Assembly: GCA_015680685.1 (NCBI GenBank)
Contig: MNCI01019122.1
Span: forward strand, 117,664-181,663
Length of the DNA: 64,000 nucleotides
Direction: 5' to 3'
DNA from: Gnetum montanum
Taxonomy: Eukaryota; Streptophyta; Gnetopsida; Gnetales; Gnetaceae
Positions 23,766-35,960 of the stretch are shown one piece after another. Each line of letters opens with the position of its first letter. Position 1 is the stretch's first letter. The notes below the pieces were generated by a model. It made no database searches and was not told the DNA's origin. It was given only the letters and a program-made list of their open reading frames with translations. The position numbers and the translations under genes were made by a program.

Positions 23766-25185
23766 TGAAACACTACAAAAATTTCGGCTAACACTTGTAG
23801 ACCGAAATTGAGCTAAGTCATGTTGGTCCTCAGCATGACCAAGCTTGAAAGCCTCAAAAACAACATTAAACAGAGCATAATTGAAAAGGAAAGAATTCCC
23901 CAAGATCCATTGGAGACTACATCAACATCTAGCAACAAGAACTACAAGTTTCAAGCTCAAAACACTTAGTTTTGACTAAGTATACTTCTTGCACACAAGC
24001 CTGCACGCCCAGCGTACAGCTTAGCATGCAGCAACTTTTGGGCCCCAAAAATGAGCCAAAACATGCTAGAATTGAGCGTCTAGATCTCCCAGGACCTTCC
24101 CCAAGGTCCCCAGCAGCTTTCAGGCCCCTGAAAATCAAGTTTTGGGCTCCAAATGATGGCTTTTCATTCCTGCATGCTGGGCATGCATGCCCAGCGTGCA
24201 CCATCAAGGATCTCTTAAAACAGACATCCTAGAACAAGATCTCCACGTACAATCAACTTTCAAAGACAAGGCAATTATCAAGCATCATCCTAGGCTCCCA
24301 AAAATGAAGATTCAACCTCGAAATGATACACTTCCATGACCTATACACTGAGCATACATACTCTGCACGCCTAGCATGCACCACCAAAAGCGAGGTCCAT
24401 CAGACGATTTAGCCAACCTGCATGCCCAGCGTGTACACCCAGCGTGTAGCACAGCGTACACCACTTGAAGCCTCCCAAAACCGTATTAGACCAAGTCAGA
24501 ATGAGCTGAAAATCCACAAGTAGCATCCTCATGACACCAGAGCTCAAATCCAAGGATGTGTTCAAGATTCTCTGTTGTAACAATAATGTTCGTTTGTAAA
24601 GTTTAATTCTTTCGTATTGGTCAAGTCTATATGCTAGGTTCACACGCCCAGCGTGTACACGCTGGCATGCAACACACTGCACAGTTGTAATATTTCTTGC
24701 ACTTGGGAAACGCAGCCACATGTCATCTGACCTGAAATTTTCTCACCAATAGCCACTCATACCACTCCAGATCCGAGTTTCATAACCTAAAAATCATAAA
24801 ACCCCAATTTTTCACTAGAGAAGGGATCAGAGAGGAAAAAAAAGAAAAGGATATTGGGAGGTGATTGGAACATCAACCCTGCACGCTGGACTTCAACCCT
24901 ACATGCTAACCATACAGCCTTCACGCTGTGCTTGCAGTCCAAACCAACATACCATCATCCCTCCGCATCCACCAGGGCTCTTCGTCCACCTTGTGTCAGT
25001 CCCACAGCTGCGTTCAGACCAGTGCACTATAATCCTCATTTTTTGCAATAAAATTGCTCTATTTCCGATCAAGATTTGTTATAGTTTACATTCATTCTTA
25101 ACTATCTTTTTGTTTATATTTCTGCACATTTATGTTCTGGTTTACACTTATTACGCTATTTACACATAACCCAGCGTATTGCACA
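23766..25185 (+). repeat. Tat LTR 1 (3' LTR of A, 5' LTR of the next element)
   Basis: 1,420 bp. It starts TGAAACACTAC right after the purine tract and ends TTGCACA, followed by ttggcatacgtttgggga, a degenerate version of the gypsy PBS. U3 holds repeated units around GCATGCCCAGCGTGCA (about 23995-24680, again near 24880-24930). TATA-like sequence (atcataaaacccc) is near 24795. The LTR at 37026-38439 has matching start, end style and nearly the same length but little sequence similarity inside. Confidence 0.75.
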
Positions 25186-25399
25186 TTGGCATACGTTTGG
25201 GGAAATCCTTGTTTGATCCATGTGCAGACCACCCAAGGTACTCTACCTTCGTTAGTTCAGCTCGCCCTCAAGCGAAGTTAGAGTCTTCTGAATGTCTATA
25301 GATCTCTTGGTGTCTGTTTCATTCCAGTCGTGCACCGACGATTTTAGACAGTACAGGGGCTAGCTCCTTTAACAGCCCCTGCCCTACATAAAACAGCTG

Positions 25400-26360
25400 A
25401 ACAACCTTCTCATCCTAAAAAATGAGAAGTACGCTTTGCAGGTGAGACATCGAGAGGAGGTACCACCCCTGGTACTTCCAATCCTACATCTCCACCCCCT
25501 ACGTCTATGCTTTCGTCACCAAAGATGAACATTGCTATAACCGCATAGTCCACGCCGCCCTACCAAAAAGGATATGAACCTAGATTCGAACTCGCCCCTC
25601 CTCAGGAAATTCGTCTTCTAGGACGAATAGAAGAGGAGGAAAGCACTAAATAGGGGGGTGGCCAAGACCTTTTGGATGCCCTCACTCAGGTCAAGCAAGC
25701 TCTAAAACAGAAAAATGCTACACTGAGCTTGTACGACCTAATCATAACGTCTGTCCCCCACCGCGAGGCTCTGATTTGCATATTGACGGTGATTCTAGTC
25801 AATGAAGACATGCCCACAGAAGAGGCAGTGATCCACTTGGTCATGCTTCCATCTACACCCGTAAAGCCTGTGCCATCCTAATTGGCTTTCAGCGATGATG
25901 CAATTAGGGAAGATTCTGAAAGAGGTCAGGTGACGACAGCACCCCTTTTCATCATAATTCAGGTCGGCCAACACCAGATCCGAAGGGTACATGTTGATGA
26001 TGGGGCTGCCACGAACGTCATCCCCTTCCCTATTGTGAACAAGTTGGGCTTGGTCGATTAGATCAAACCCATAACAACGTTGTGTCTAAGGTAGTTCAAA
26101 GAGGCATGCGTCCTGGTAAAGGGCACAGTTCACATAGACTTCATAGCAAGGGACCAGTTCCCCACAAACGCAACATTTATCATGGTCGAGGAAATGCCTC
26201 GGTTTAACTTGATCTTGGGAAGATCCTGGTTAGCACAACTTAGGGCTATCTCCTCACCTATACACCAGGAAATCCACCTACCATACGCAGGCAAGGAGGT
26301 GGTGATCCATGGTGACAAAGTAGCAGCACAAGCAATCAGTAACGTAGATATGGAGTAAGG
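25400..26360 (+). pseudogene. Tat B gag-end and protease
   Basis: A + frame (25672-25881 and onward with stops) first shows the segment that precedes the protease in Tat elements (LSLYDLIITSVPHREALI), then the retropepsin-like domain: PLFIIIQVGQHQIRRVHVDD with GAATNVIPFP at the active site (D-D-G in place of the usual D-S/T-G), and LGRSWLAQL near the second conserved turn. At least three in-frame stops occur. The domain would process the polyprotein. Confidence 0.75.
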
Positions 26361-26639
26361 CTCAGAGGTCATAACCTCTGAGAATGAAACGCCTGCTCAC
26401 ATACACATTAACCATCCAATGGGAGAATCGGCTCAGCAAGCCAGTTACCAAAATGAAAGCGCATGGGTTGATTGCCCTTCCAAGTGGGGGACAATGATGT
26501 GAACGAGGGTCCTGGCAAAACACCTTGGCCTTACGTTCCGATCAACCCACGATGGGTCAAAAGGCAACTACGCATAGCGTAGCAACCCCACTGCTTCCTA
26601 CCCAGTTGCCATCCCTTGTACATTCATCGCTTTTTGCTT

Positions 26640-26900
26640 TGCTAACATACCATCCTTTTGGTATGCTATGCCATGGCCCGAAATGGTCTAAAACTATGCT
26701 ACGCTATAGTCCAAAATGGCTTAAAACTAGTAATAGCCCGAAATGTCCTAAAACTAGCATAAGTTACCAGTTAGCCGTTGTTCAAGTTGTTAACGTATCA
26801 TCCTTTTGGCATGCTACGCTATGACCCGAAATGGCCTAAAACTATGCTACGCTATGGCTCGAAATGGCCTAAAACTAGCAATGGCCCGAAACGGCCTAAA
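26640..26900 (+). repeat. TTAAACTAGC-type repeats, left of the antisense gene
   Basis: Five or six units with core cctaAAACTAGCA or cctaAAACTATGC and a preceding gcccgaaatgg. Two copies of a longer block (catccttttggcatgctacg and near copy) flank them at about 26650 and 26800. The unit is related to the repeats after both Tat integrases. Confidence 0.75.
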
Positions 26901-26978
26901 ACTAGCACATGAAAACATGAAAACTCTAGATAATACACAAGTTAATGCAAAATCAATTTCTTTTCTGAAATTCTTTCC

Positions 26979-26984
26979 TTTATT
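26979..26984 (-). terminator. Poly(A) signal of the antisense gene
   Basis: AATAAA on the minus strand, about 90 bases past the stop codon at 27073-27071. It has the position and sequence of a polyadenylation signal, though the surrounding DNA is A/T-rich and a chance match is possible. Confidence 0.5.
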
Positions 26985-27070
26985 CAAAATTTTTTCCTAT
27001 TGACAATGTTTGCAATTTCTTTTTACAAAATTTCAAAAGTTCAAATTTTCAAAAAAAAAATCCCATGCTG

Positions 27071-30000
27071 TCATGGGTTGTCTTTGTTTGCATCATCTTT
27101 TCCATTCATTCTTGCATCATTTCCTATTGCATTGCCTTCCCCTGCATTGTCCTCTACTGGTTCTTCATTCCCTCCCTCTACAGGCCCTGTGCCCTCATCT
27201 GGAGCCTGCATCACAGGGGTGAAGTGATCAGCTAGGGCAATAAACGCAAACTACAACAAAGCATAAGCATCAATACAGTAGAAAGCAACTAACCTGAGAA
27301 GGGCCTGCGTCTATCTCAAAAGGTATCTGGTCTAAACCAAGCCCGAGGCAGCGCCAAAGCTCCTCTACCATGATGTTCACCTAACGCTTGTTGCTTGGTT
27401 CAGCATCCACAACAACTTTCTCCCTTTCGACGATTGTCCACCTTGGTGGTCCCAAAGAAAAGGAGACAGTTGCGGTCTCTCCTATGGGAATGTCCACTTT
27501 CAGGTTAGCAGATTCCGTAACCTTTACCTGCTCTTTGAACTTGGCATAGGCCTCAAAAGCGTCAATGGTATTTACAAATGCTTTATACATAAACACCTCC
27601 ACAGTAGCATCCTTGTACAGTCTACGGTGGGTGTCATTTTCCAATTTATACATGTGTTTATGGTTTTTCTGCGACTGCCCCCATTTGTAAACTTTCACGC
27701 TGAAATCTTCCAAATCTTGACACTTCTAGGCTAGCAAGTCCATTTGCATCCACTGTTCAATTATCTCACGAGTGGCTTTAACGTTCTGACATGTGAAAAT
27801 CCAAAATCTGGCGTAGTCTATCACAGCCGTGCATCAGTCCTCATTATTAATGTCATGGGCTATGAGGAACTCGTTCCTCGACTTGAGATTCTCCACCTCG
27901 GCGACCAGGTCAGCCTCTCTTTGCTCAACTCTTTGGACTCATTTCCACAGGTCCTCGTTGACGTACTTATATTCCCATAAGGACCGTGCCGAGTGCAAAA
28001 CGCATTTGCAAGCCTCATCGTACATGCGACGAGACACCTCAATCACTTCAGGCAGGAATGTAGGCACGACACCGACTTTCACAGGCCGTGATGAGTCCCA
28101 TTTGAGCCGAGAGGCTGCCATGATACAAAGAGCATAGCAATCATGATAGCATAGCAAGATTAGCAAACTCATGAAACTCTAGCATAACAACATGAGAGCA
28201 CCTAACACTACTACTTACCCACATCAGGGTCCACCTGCTGGAGGCGATTGATCATGTCATCAACGATTCCTTGCACGAATGTAAATTTGTCAAGGATCTT
28301 GGCCCATGACTTCGCACGAATCAAAGAGGGTCCTGCAGCATCAACAGTAGTGCCTATTACATAACTAAGCATATCAGCAATGGCCAAAACAAGCTATGAC
28401 AAGGCAGACATATTACCAAACTCAACAACGTTCGGTTGCGGTCTCCTTTCTTGTTGATGCAAAATGATGACGGTAGCCTTGGCTGAGGTCCCTACCAAGT
28501 CTGTAAGGACCTCTTCTTCATGCACTGGTGACTTTTCTTTTAGGAGACCAACATCTTTTTTATTAAAGGGAGGTTCCTCCTCGTTGGTAGGAGGATTCTC
28601 CCTAATGACAAGAGCCTCTGCCTTACTGGCAGGAGCTCCCTTCTTTTTGATCAGGGCCATTTCTTCCACAACTGGGGCCTCCGTGTCTTTTTTCGTAGCC
28701 CCCGTCTTAGGGGTCGACACCTCTTCGTCACCTTCTTCTTCTTCTTCTTCCTCTACCAGCAAAGAAACATGTTTGCATTAGTCAAAAACAAGTTAGCTTA
28801 AAGCAAGTGCTACGCTATGCTACATCGCCTAGCGTAGCATAACGTAGTAGACAATAACAAAGTAAGCATTAGACAAAAGCATTTACCAATGGGGGGTTGC
28901 ATCCTCTGCAGTTTAAGCCATAGTGTTCGCCCCTCCTCTTCCTCCATGCGAAGGGTTTCCTTAACTAGAGAAGGCCTCTTCCGCTGTAACTTTTTGGGCA
29001 CAATCTCGGTTATGAGACATTCCCCCCGCGACATGCTGCTGGTTATAGTAGGGGGCATCTCTCCTATGCTGTCCTGGCCACGAACGTTGCGAGCCACCTA
29101 ATCCTTGGTCCTCACAGATAAAGACTCCTCGATTATTTCTGGGGGATCTTGGGCTCGGATGGTCCAGAGGATCTGGCAAATCCAGGGTCTGAAAATTTAG
29201 TTGTGATTTCGCATGAGCCAGAATCCATTCTCATGAACCACCAGAAACTCTGCGAAGTGCTTCAGACAGACTATGTAGAAGGCATAATGTATGTTGGAGC
29301 TAGACTCTGATTTTTGACAGAGTCCCAAGATTTCGGCCTGCAAGCCTTTACATAGAAAATTGACCCAGTTGTAACGAGCCCACTCTTCCATGACCTCCCG
29401 CATTATCCAGGCCTGCTCAATCCCCAAGACCTTCCCTTGGGTAAGCAGCTGGGGAAATGCGCGAGCACGGAAGACAGGGTAAATCTCCTTGGTGGGTCCA
29501 TCTTTAAGCTTCTACATATGAGCCCTTTTTGCTCCTTAGCAATCCCCAACCACTTTTGAATATCCTTCTTCTGAAGGGTCAGCTCCTTCTTGCCCTTCGA
29601 CCCTATGAGGACGCCATCAGTAGGGACATCGAACAAGTCCTCAAACAGCTGGTCATTGATTTCAATGACCACCCACACTCCCTGTATGTGCATGCAAAAG
29701 TGGTTAGCCTTTTCAAAAAAGGAGTTGACCAGGGAGAGCATCTCAATGGTAGGAACGCTCGGATTTGGGGCCAAGAACATATCCATAAGCCCAGCCTTTT
29801 GGATGTTCTGGACTAAGGAGTCCGAAGCTGCATGGTTTATCCAACGTTGGCTCGCTTCTACTTCATCGTATTTGAAGTAGATGTTTGCCACCTGTGTCTT
29901 GGTGGTTACCATTGTCACCTCCTAGGGCTTCTTCGCCCCTGCAATAATTTTCGCAAAAATGTTTAGCATAAAAATGCAGAAAATACAAAGATTGAAAAAA

Positions 30001-31510
30001 CACTTGAGTGTGTAACACTTACTGTTTGGCCTACCAGGTCTATACGGTAACGGGAATGGCAGAAGTTCAACTAGAACTTGTTCAATTGTGACTGGTTTGA
30101 AGGGTTCTGCCCACTCCTCATCCAGCTAGCTAGACCCCTTGCATTGATCGTAAGGAATAGGGTATAGGTACAGGTAGGTGTGGTATTCACCCCTGCATTG
30201 ACCAATCATGCCTGTCCACAGGTTCTCAGCAGAAGAGAACTCCTATAGGGCTATCTGTGCTGTAGCCAGCAGACCCGGTAGGTCGTGAACCCCATCCTTG
30301 TTGATGAAGAACCTGGTAACAAACACATACTGTTAGCATTTGGCCAATATGACCAGCGTCGCACAAACACAGTGGAGCAAGGCTGCAAAACTCACCCGCC
30401 AACACAGTAGACAGTTTCCTGTGGGTTCTAGAAGCACGTCGCCATATAACATGCGAGGAATAATGTGTTGTAATGGTGGTAACAGTTGTACTCAAGCATA
30501 TCCCAGATCCAGGCCAAATGCCTTAACCCTGTTGGGCATTGATTGGATCCTTCTCCCTGCCTACTCATGATTGCCCCATCTATCAGAAACCTCATAATGC
30601 CCTGATTTGCCCCAGGCAATACGACTTCTGTTATGCCGGCAACCTCCTCCTCCTCTAGGGATGACCAAACGATCACACTAAAGTGGTCAAGGAGGAATTG
30701 TAGGAAGTCACATGCCCCTTTTCTGAACTAGATCCCCTGCTCTCCCACACGTATCTGGGGAGGAGGAGCATTGGCTACAAGTTTGCTCGCATGACACAGG
30801 ACCCCTACAATTTCTAAAACAATCAGGATTGGCCTTAGCCCCATCCTGCACAACGCAACCAGCAAGTGTCATCATCATGTCTAAGTACAATGCGCACGCA
30901 ACATAGCAATACCTAGCAGTTGATACATACAATGTTGCATAACCCCCTTTCCGCACATACCGTAGCAAGAACATGAAAGCAGTAGTGTAGCAAAAATAGC
31001 CTAGCGTAGCAACAGAGTAATTAACCCTAACAGGGTGATTAGAAATACGCCTCAATAGAACACGTGTCACACTGTCGCATTACACATGGCCCAACCCTCC
31101 TCAGGGTCCTACATCACGTCATTCGAAAGTCAAGTAACTTAAACTGTCCAAACTCCCGTGGTTATGACAACCGCGGTGGTGGCGGTTTAAGCAACCTTGC
31201 ATGCAACAATGGTGTAACGTTTGTGCATCCGTCGTGGCCAAAACGACAACAGCGGTAATGCAAAGGCCAAAACAATGCAACGACAGAAAACGCAAATAAC
31301 TAAGACTAGGATGCAAAATGAAAGCAAAGAACAACAGAAGTAAAAAATGATAACAGAATCGCGAAAAAACAAAGAAAGCATAATAGCCTACCAGGTCAAT
31401 GGCATGTCCTTCCACGTCGCAATGCATGCTTGTGTCACATGCCCTAGGGTTTGCTTCACCTCCTCAACCTTTGCAAGTGCTAAATTCTTGCATCCCTTCT
31501 TCAGATCCAT
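27071..31510 (-). pseudogene. Eight-exon antisense gene inside Tat element B, unknown product
   Basis: Minus strand, about 1,105 codons. Exons: 31510-31392, 30845-30396, 30312-30023, 29938-28887, 28752-28417, 28332-28219, 28114-27294, 27205-27071. All seven introns (546, 83, 84, 134, 84, 104, 88 bp) start GT and end AG, and every junction preserves the frame. The start MDLKKGCKNL follows a TATA box; the end NKDNP is a TGA stop. Exon 4 encodes a folded-looking region (SLVNSFFEKANHF, GVWVVIEINDQLFEDLF, EEWARYNWVNFLCKG). Exon 5 is Glu/Lys-rich, exon 7 has a coiled-coil-like stretch, exon 8 is acidic and Gly/Asn-rich. Eleven stops (eight of them TAG) and a frameshift near 29415 make it a pseudogene as assembled. 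Additional ORFs, some antisense, are known in Tat elements; I do not recognise this protein's family. Confidence 0.8.
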
Positions 31511-31663
31511 CGCCCTGCTTACAGATTTCTCCTCGTCGCTATGTAGAAAATCACCTTGCTCGTTGTTAGCACAATCGCTCTACGCTTCGGAATCGCCTTG
31601 TGCTCCGAATACAGGCTCTACGCTCTTACGGTGAGAATGGCGAGCTTACCAGGGTCTAATCCC

Positions 31664-31672
31664 TATTTATAG
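31664..31672 (-). promoter_or_regulatory. TATA box of the antisense gene
   Basis: The minus strand reads agctataaataggg. A start site about 30 bases on would fall near 31635, leaving a 5' leader of about 125 bases before the ATG at 31510-31508. This points away from the RT of element B, so the gene would have its own promoter. Confidence 0.65.
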
Positions 31673-31674
31673 CT

Positions 31675-32400
31675 GTAATGGTAAAAAGGAAAACTTGCCA
31701 CTCCCTCTTTCTATTTAATGCGGAGTGCACCATACAGCGTAGCATGCTCGCCACGACATCGTAGCACTATTAGCATTAAAACCTTGACATGCTTCAATCT
31801 AACGGCTTTCTTTCCAAAAAAAATGAAAAAATATATTTTCAATTATCGCTGTTTGGAAAAACCTTAAACTAGCAATCATAGCATAGTTATGCTTTTACTG
31901 GTTCGAAAAACACTTAAACTAGCAACCCCAGCACAGTTGCAACTTTCACGATCCAAAAAGACCTTAAACTAGCATGTTTCGATCTGTTATACATTCACAG
32001 TCTGCAATGACGCTAAACTAATAGTATCACATTTTCATATCGACAATTTTACATTTCCTATTTTGGCAACTCTGCATCTCCATGCCATAACGGTCTGCCA
32101 TGACTTTAAACTGGCAAAATTTTAATCTTTACATCATACTTCGCTAGTTACATCTCGTCATTGCTTTACAAGTTTTCGTTATACACGATTGCTACCAACA
32201 GGTGCCTCTTAACCAGGCTTTCATCTCGTTTTGACAGGTTAAGCAGAAAATGAAAATCCATCGCGATCTCTCCACACCTTTAGCCCTAGTAGGTCCACAT
32301 GGAAAGCTCGCAAGACAATTGAACCCCAACCTAATCGATTGAAGGTTAATCATAGCTAGCACCATAGCGTCTTTAGAGGCATCCCTAGACTAGCCCGAGC
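31675..32400. repeat. TTAAACTAGC repeats right of the antisense gene, and RT leader
   Basis: At 31850-32110 six or more units carry the core ccTTAAACTAGCA or ctTTAAACTGGCA. Beyond, to 32400, there is no recognised domain. Acceptor-like ttttgacag at about 32233-32241 lies upstream of the RT frame. A gcgtagcatgc motif near 31737 belongs to the motif family described for LTR 2. Confidence 0.7.
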
Positions 32401-33720
32401 ATCTAGTCTAAACCCTAGATTTGGAGGCCGGGGATGTAACTGAGGACCCTCTCGTCGAGATGCCTATGACCACATCCAAGGGGGAAGTAAAAACGTTAAA
32501 GCTTAGCTTCCTCCTAGACGCACAGACGCACAAAAATGTAGCCAAAATTCTGCAAGACAACATCAAAGTCTTCGCATGGTCATACAGTGACATGTCGGGT
32601 TTAAATCCGCAGCTGATATAGCATAACATCGTCCTAGACCCGCACATGAAGGCAGTCAAGCAGAAGGCTCGAAAAGTCAAACCAGAAATTGCACTAGCCG
32701 TAAGGGACGAAATCACCAAGCTATACCAAGCTAGTTTCATCCGCGCAGCTGATTATTCGGAATGGGTGTCCAACATCGTCATGGTTTCCAAAAAAATGGG
32801 AGGAATACGAATCTGCATAGACTTCCGAGATCTGAACAAGGCGACAATCACAGACGACTTCCCACTTCCAAGCATTAATCAACTCATCAACACTATAGCT
32901 GGTCATGCTTTGTTATCCTTCATGGATGGCTTCTCTAGCTACAACCAAATTCGCATCAACCCAGAGCATCAGCTAACAACAACCTTCATGACCCCATGGG
33001 GGACATTCTGTTACACCATGATGCCTTTTGGGCTTAAGAATGCTAGAGCAACGTACTAGCGAGCCATGACCTACATCTTCAGTGACTATATCCTAGAAAC
33101 ACTAAATGACTATGTGGACAATATAGTAGTTAAGTCCAAGGAGGTAGCTAATCATCCACACGATCTAGGGGTAGTCCTTAAGTGTTGTCAAATGCACAAT
33201 TTATGCCTTAATCCCAAGAAGTATGTCTTCGGGGTAAAAACCAGATGCATGTTAGGATTCATAGTATTAGAGGTTAGAATACGGGTGGACCCTGACAAAG
33301 TCAAGGCCATCATCAACCTGGCACCTCCTACAAACCTCAAAGAGCTACGTGGGTTGCAAGGTAGGGTACAGTTCATCTAAAGGTTTATAGCAAAGTTGAT
33401 TGACAAGTTACACCCCATGCAACATCTTCTAAAGAAGGGGGTTGACTTCAAGTGGACAACCTAATGTCAACAAGCCTTCAATGACTTGAAAGAAGAGCTC
33501 TCGCACCTCCCAACTGTGCATCTGCCACAAAGGAATAAGTCTTTCTTCATCTACCTTGCCACCTCCTACACATCTATCGTAGCACTGCTATGTTAGAAAC
33601 GAGACGACAGATCTAAGATACCATTGTATTATCTGAGCCATGTATTGATAGCGCATGAGGCGAATACAACGAAGTGGAGAGGAATTGCCTTGCCTTAGTA
33701 TTTGCACTAAAAAAGTGAAG
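32400..33720 (+). pseudogene. Tat B reverse transcriptase and first RNaseH
   Basis: RT fingers and palm are clear: VSNIVMVSKKMGGIRICIDF, DLNKATITDDFPLP, SFMDGFSSYNQI, then MMPFGLKNA. The catalytic YVDD box reads YVDN near 33111-33122, losing the second aspartate. Connection/RNaseH sequence continues (LRGLQGRVQFI, YYLSHVLIAHEA). Stops occur before RT (after LNPQLI), at 33057-33059, at 33378-33380 and several times beyond. The enzyme would copy element RNA to DNA; this copy is inactive on two counts. Confidence 0.9.
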
Positions 33721-35655
33721 GCACTACTTGTTTCACAGTATGATTAACATAATTTGCAAAAGCAACATACTCCGGGCTATCACTAACAACCTGTATGAAA
33801 GAAGCAGGATAGCCCGATGGAAAGCAATAACCATGGAGTTCGACTTACACTATGTAAGCCAGTCGTCAACTAAGGGTCAAGCCATAGCAACGTAACTTAC
33901 GGCCTCACCCGTTGACGACCATGCAACCATAGATCTCAAATTCCTAGATGAGCATGTTGGCATTATCAACATCGTTCCATTGCACCTAGAAACTACTCTA
34001 CACTTCGACCGTGCTTCAACCATGTGAGGGGGTAGCGCAGCTACCATCATTTCATTCTCCTCTAGGGAAATGCACCTGTTCGCTTATCGTTTTGCGTTCC
34101 CTTGCATACAACACTTGGCAATCCGCGGTGATTTGCAACTAGTTGTGAATCAAATCACCAGGGTCTACGCCTACAAAGCTACGCACTTGCAACCCTACTG
34201 CGACCTAGCAAAAAGCCTGCTTAAGCAATTCGCAACCATAGATGTGCAACACGTGCCATGCAATGAAAACACCGTGGTAGATGCCTTAGCCACCCTTACA
34301 TTAAACATTCCACCACACTCGTTTGCAAGTCTGTCGCATCAATTGTAGAATGCACTAAGCCTATCACTCAGATAGGACATGTGGCCTCTATCAGTGCCGC
34401 AAATACCCAGGAGTGGTACGTTAACATTAAAGCCTACCTATAGCATGGCAAACCCCTAAGTGAACTGACATCTGCTCAGAGAGATGCGATCCACAAGCGT
34501 GCCCAACAATATACACTCATGGGGAATGACGCTCTGTGCCGACACTCCTATGACGGGATATTGTTGGTATGCATGGGTGGGGAGCAAGCGCAAAAGGTAG
34601 TTAATGAAGTGCATGAGGGGCTATGTAGTGGACACATAGCACCCAGGGCTATGGCTGCAAAAATCAGACGCCTACGGTACTATTGGCCCCACATGGAGCG
34701 TGACTGCCTATCGAAAGTCAAGACGTGTGACACATGCCAGAGATACACAAATCTCATACACGTCTCACTTACGGACCTACACCCAACGTAGATCACGTGG
34801 CCTTTCCAACGATGAGGACTAGACCTCATAGGATCTATCATGCCTAAGTCTTCCGCAGGGCATAGCTTCATTATCACCGCCACTGAGTATTTTACTAAAT
34901 GGGTGGAAGCTATTCCCCTAAGGAAAATAACGTCTCAGCAAATTTGCCATTTCATCCTCGATAACATCGTGACAAGGTTTGGGCTTTCGATGACTATTGT
35001 AATTGACAATGGGCCATAATTCAGTAGTACAGAAACCCAAACCTTCTGCAGCAACCTAGGCACTAAGCGATCATTCTCCTCCCCGTACTATCCACAGGAA
35101 AACAGATAGGAGGAGGCTACAAATAAGTCCATCATCAACTTGCTGAAGTGGATGCTAGGCAGCAGCAAGAGGCGGTGGCATGAGCAAATCCTCTACATCC
35201 TATGGGCCTACAGAACAACATGCAGAACCGTGATAAGTAAGACTCCTTACAGCCTTGTTTACAGATCTGAAGCTATGTTACATCTTGAGTTGCAGGTACT
35301 ATCACTCCAGATGATCCTCTTGAATGTCGTGAGTGAAGCTTAGAACAACGAGTCGTGGATCATTGACCTCGACTCAGTAGAGGAGGAGCACGCATAGACG
35401 CTGAGCCGCATAGAGCGCTACCAGAGTAAGCAACAGCAAAAGCAATGTGCAGACCTGAATCGATGATCAGTATAGAAGGGAGACCTCATCCTCAAAGCTA
35501 TCCGTGAGCATGTGAACAAATTCTCAGCCAACTGGGAAGGCCCTTACATGGTCACCAAAGCCTTTGGGAATAGAGCCTTCAAGCTGATGAACATGGATAG
35601 CAACGAGTTCACTAACCTGGTGAATCACCCGTACCTCAAGCTGTACTACGTCTGA
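33721..35655 (+). pseudogene. Tat B second RNaseH and integrase
   Basis: After the remains of the first RNaseH, a second RNaseH appears near 34010-34350 (FDRAST, a stop, GGSAATII; then IRGDLQLVVNQITRVYAYKA). Compared with element A it lacks about 25 residues around the NIAEYEG motif. Integrase follows: HEGLCSGH and CDTCQRY zinc module (34610-34745), GLDLIGS, VIDNGP, EEATNK core and WEGPYMVTKAFGNRAFKL tail, ending at 35655. At least ten stops break it. Several align to Gln or Trp codons in A (CAG to TAG, CAA to TAA, TGG to TGA). Confidence 0.88.
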
Positions 35656-35679
35656 AGCATGAGCGCGACACCAACCAGC

Positions 35680-35960
35680 ATCTGCTATGACGTTAAACTG
35701 GTGACAATAATGAGCAGTGTCCACTATGATGTTAAACTAGCGACAACACCCAGAAGCATTCGCTATGACGTTAAACTGGTGGCAACCATCCACTATGACG
35801 TAAAACTGGAACAGCTAGTCCGCTATGACTATAAACTGGCATGGCACATCCACTATGATGTTAAACTAGCATGTATGGTCTGCTGGGACCTTAAGCTAGC
35901 ACAATGGTCCGCTGGGACTCTAAACCAGCACACGGTCTACCAAGACCTTAAACTGGGTTC
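35680..35960 (+). repeat. TTAAACTAGC repeats after Tat B integrase
   Basis: Eight to nine units of about 32 bases, starting 25 bases after the pol stop. The typical unit is ccactatgatgTTAAACTAGC; the later units change to gctgggaccTTAAGCTAGC. Short open frames across this block (for example 35659-36303) come from the periodicity, not from a gene. Confidence 0.85.

Noticed and set aside
24371-25169. Frames within Tat LTR 1
   Set aside because: They fall in U3/R of an LTR and are produced by its repeated GCATGC-containing units.
28464-28781. 105-codon plus-strand frame opposite the antisense gene
   Set aside because: It is the complement of the Glu/Lys-rich exon 5; the minus-strand reading is supported by in-frame splicing, the plus-strand one by nothing.
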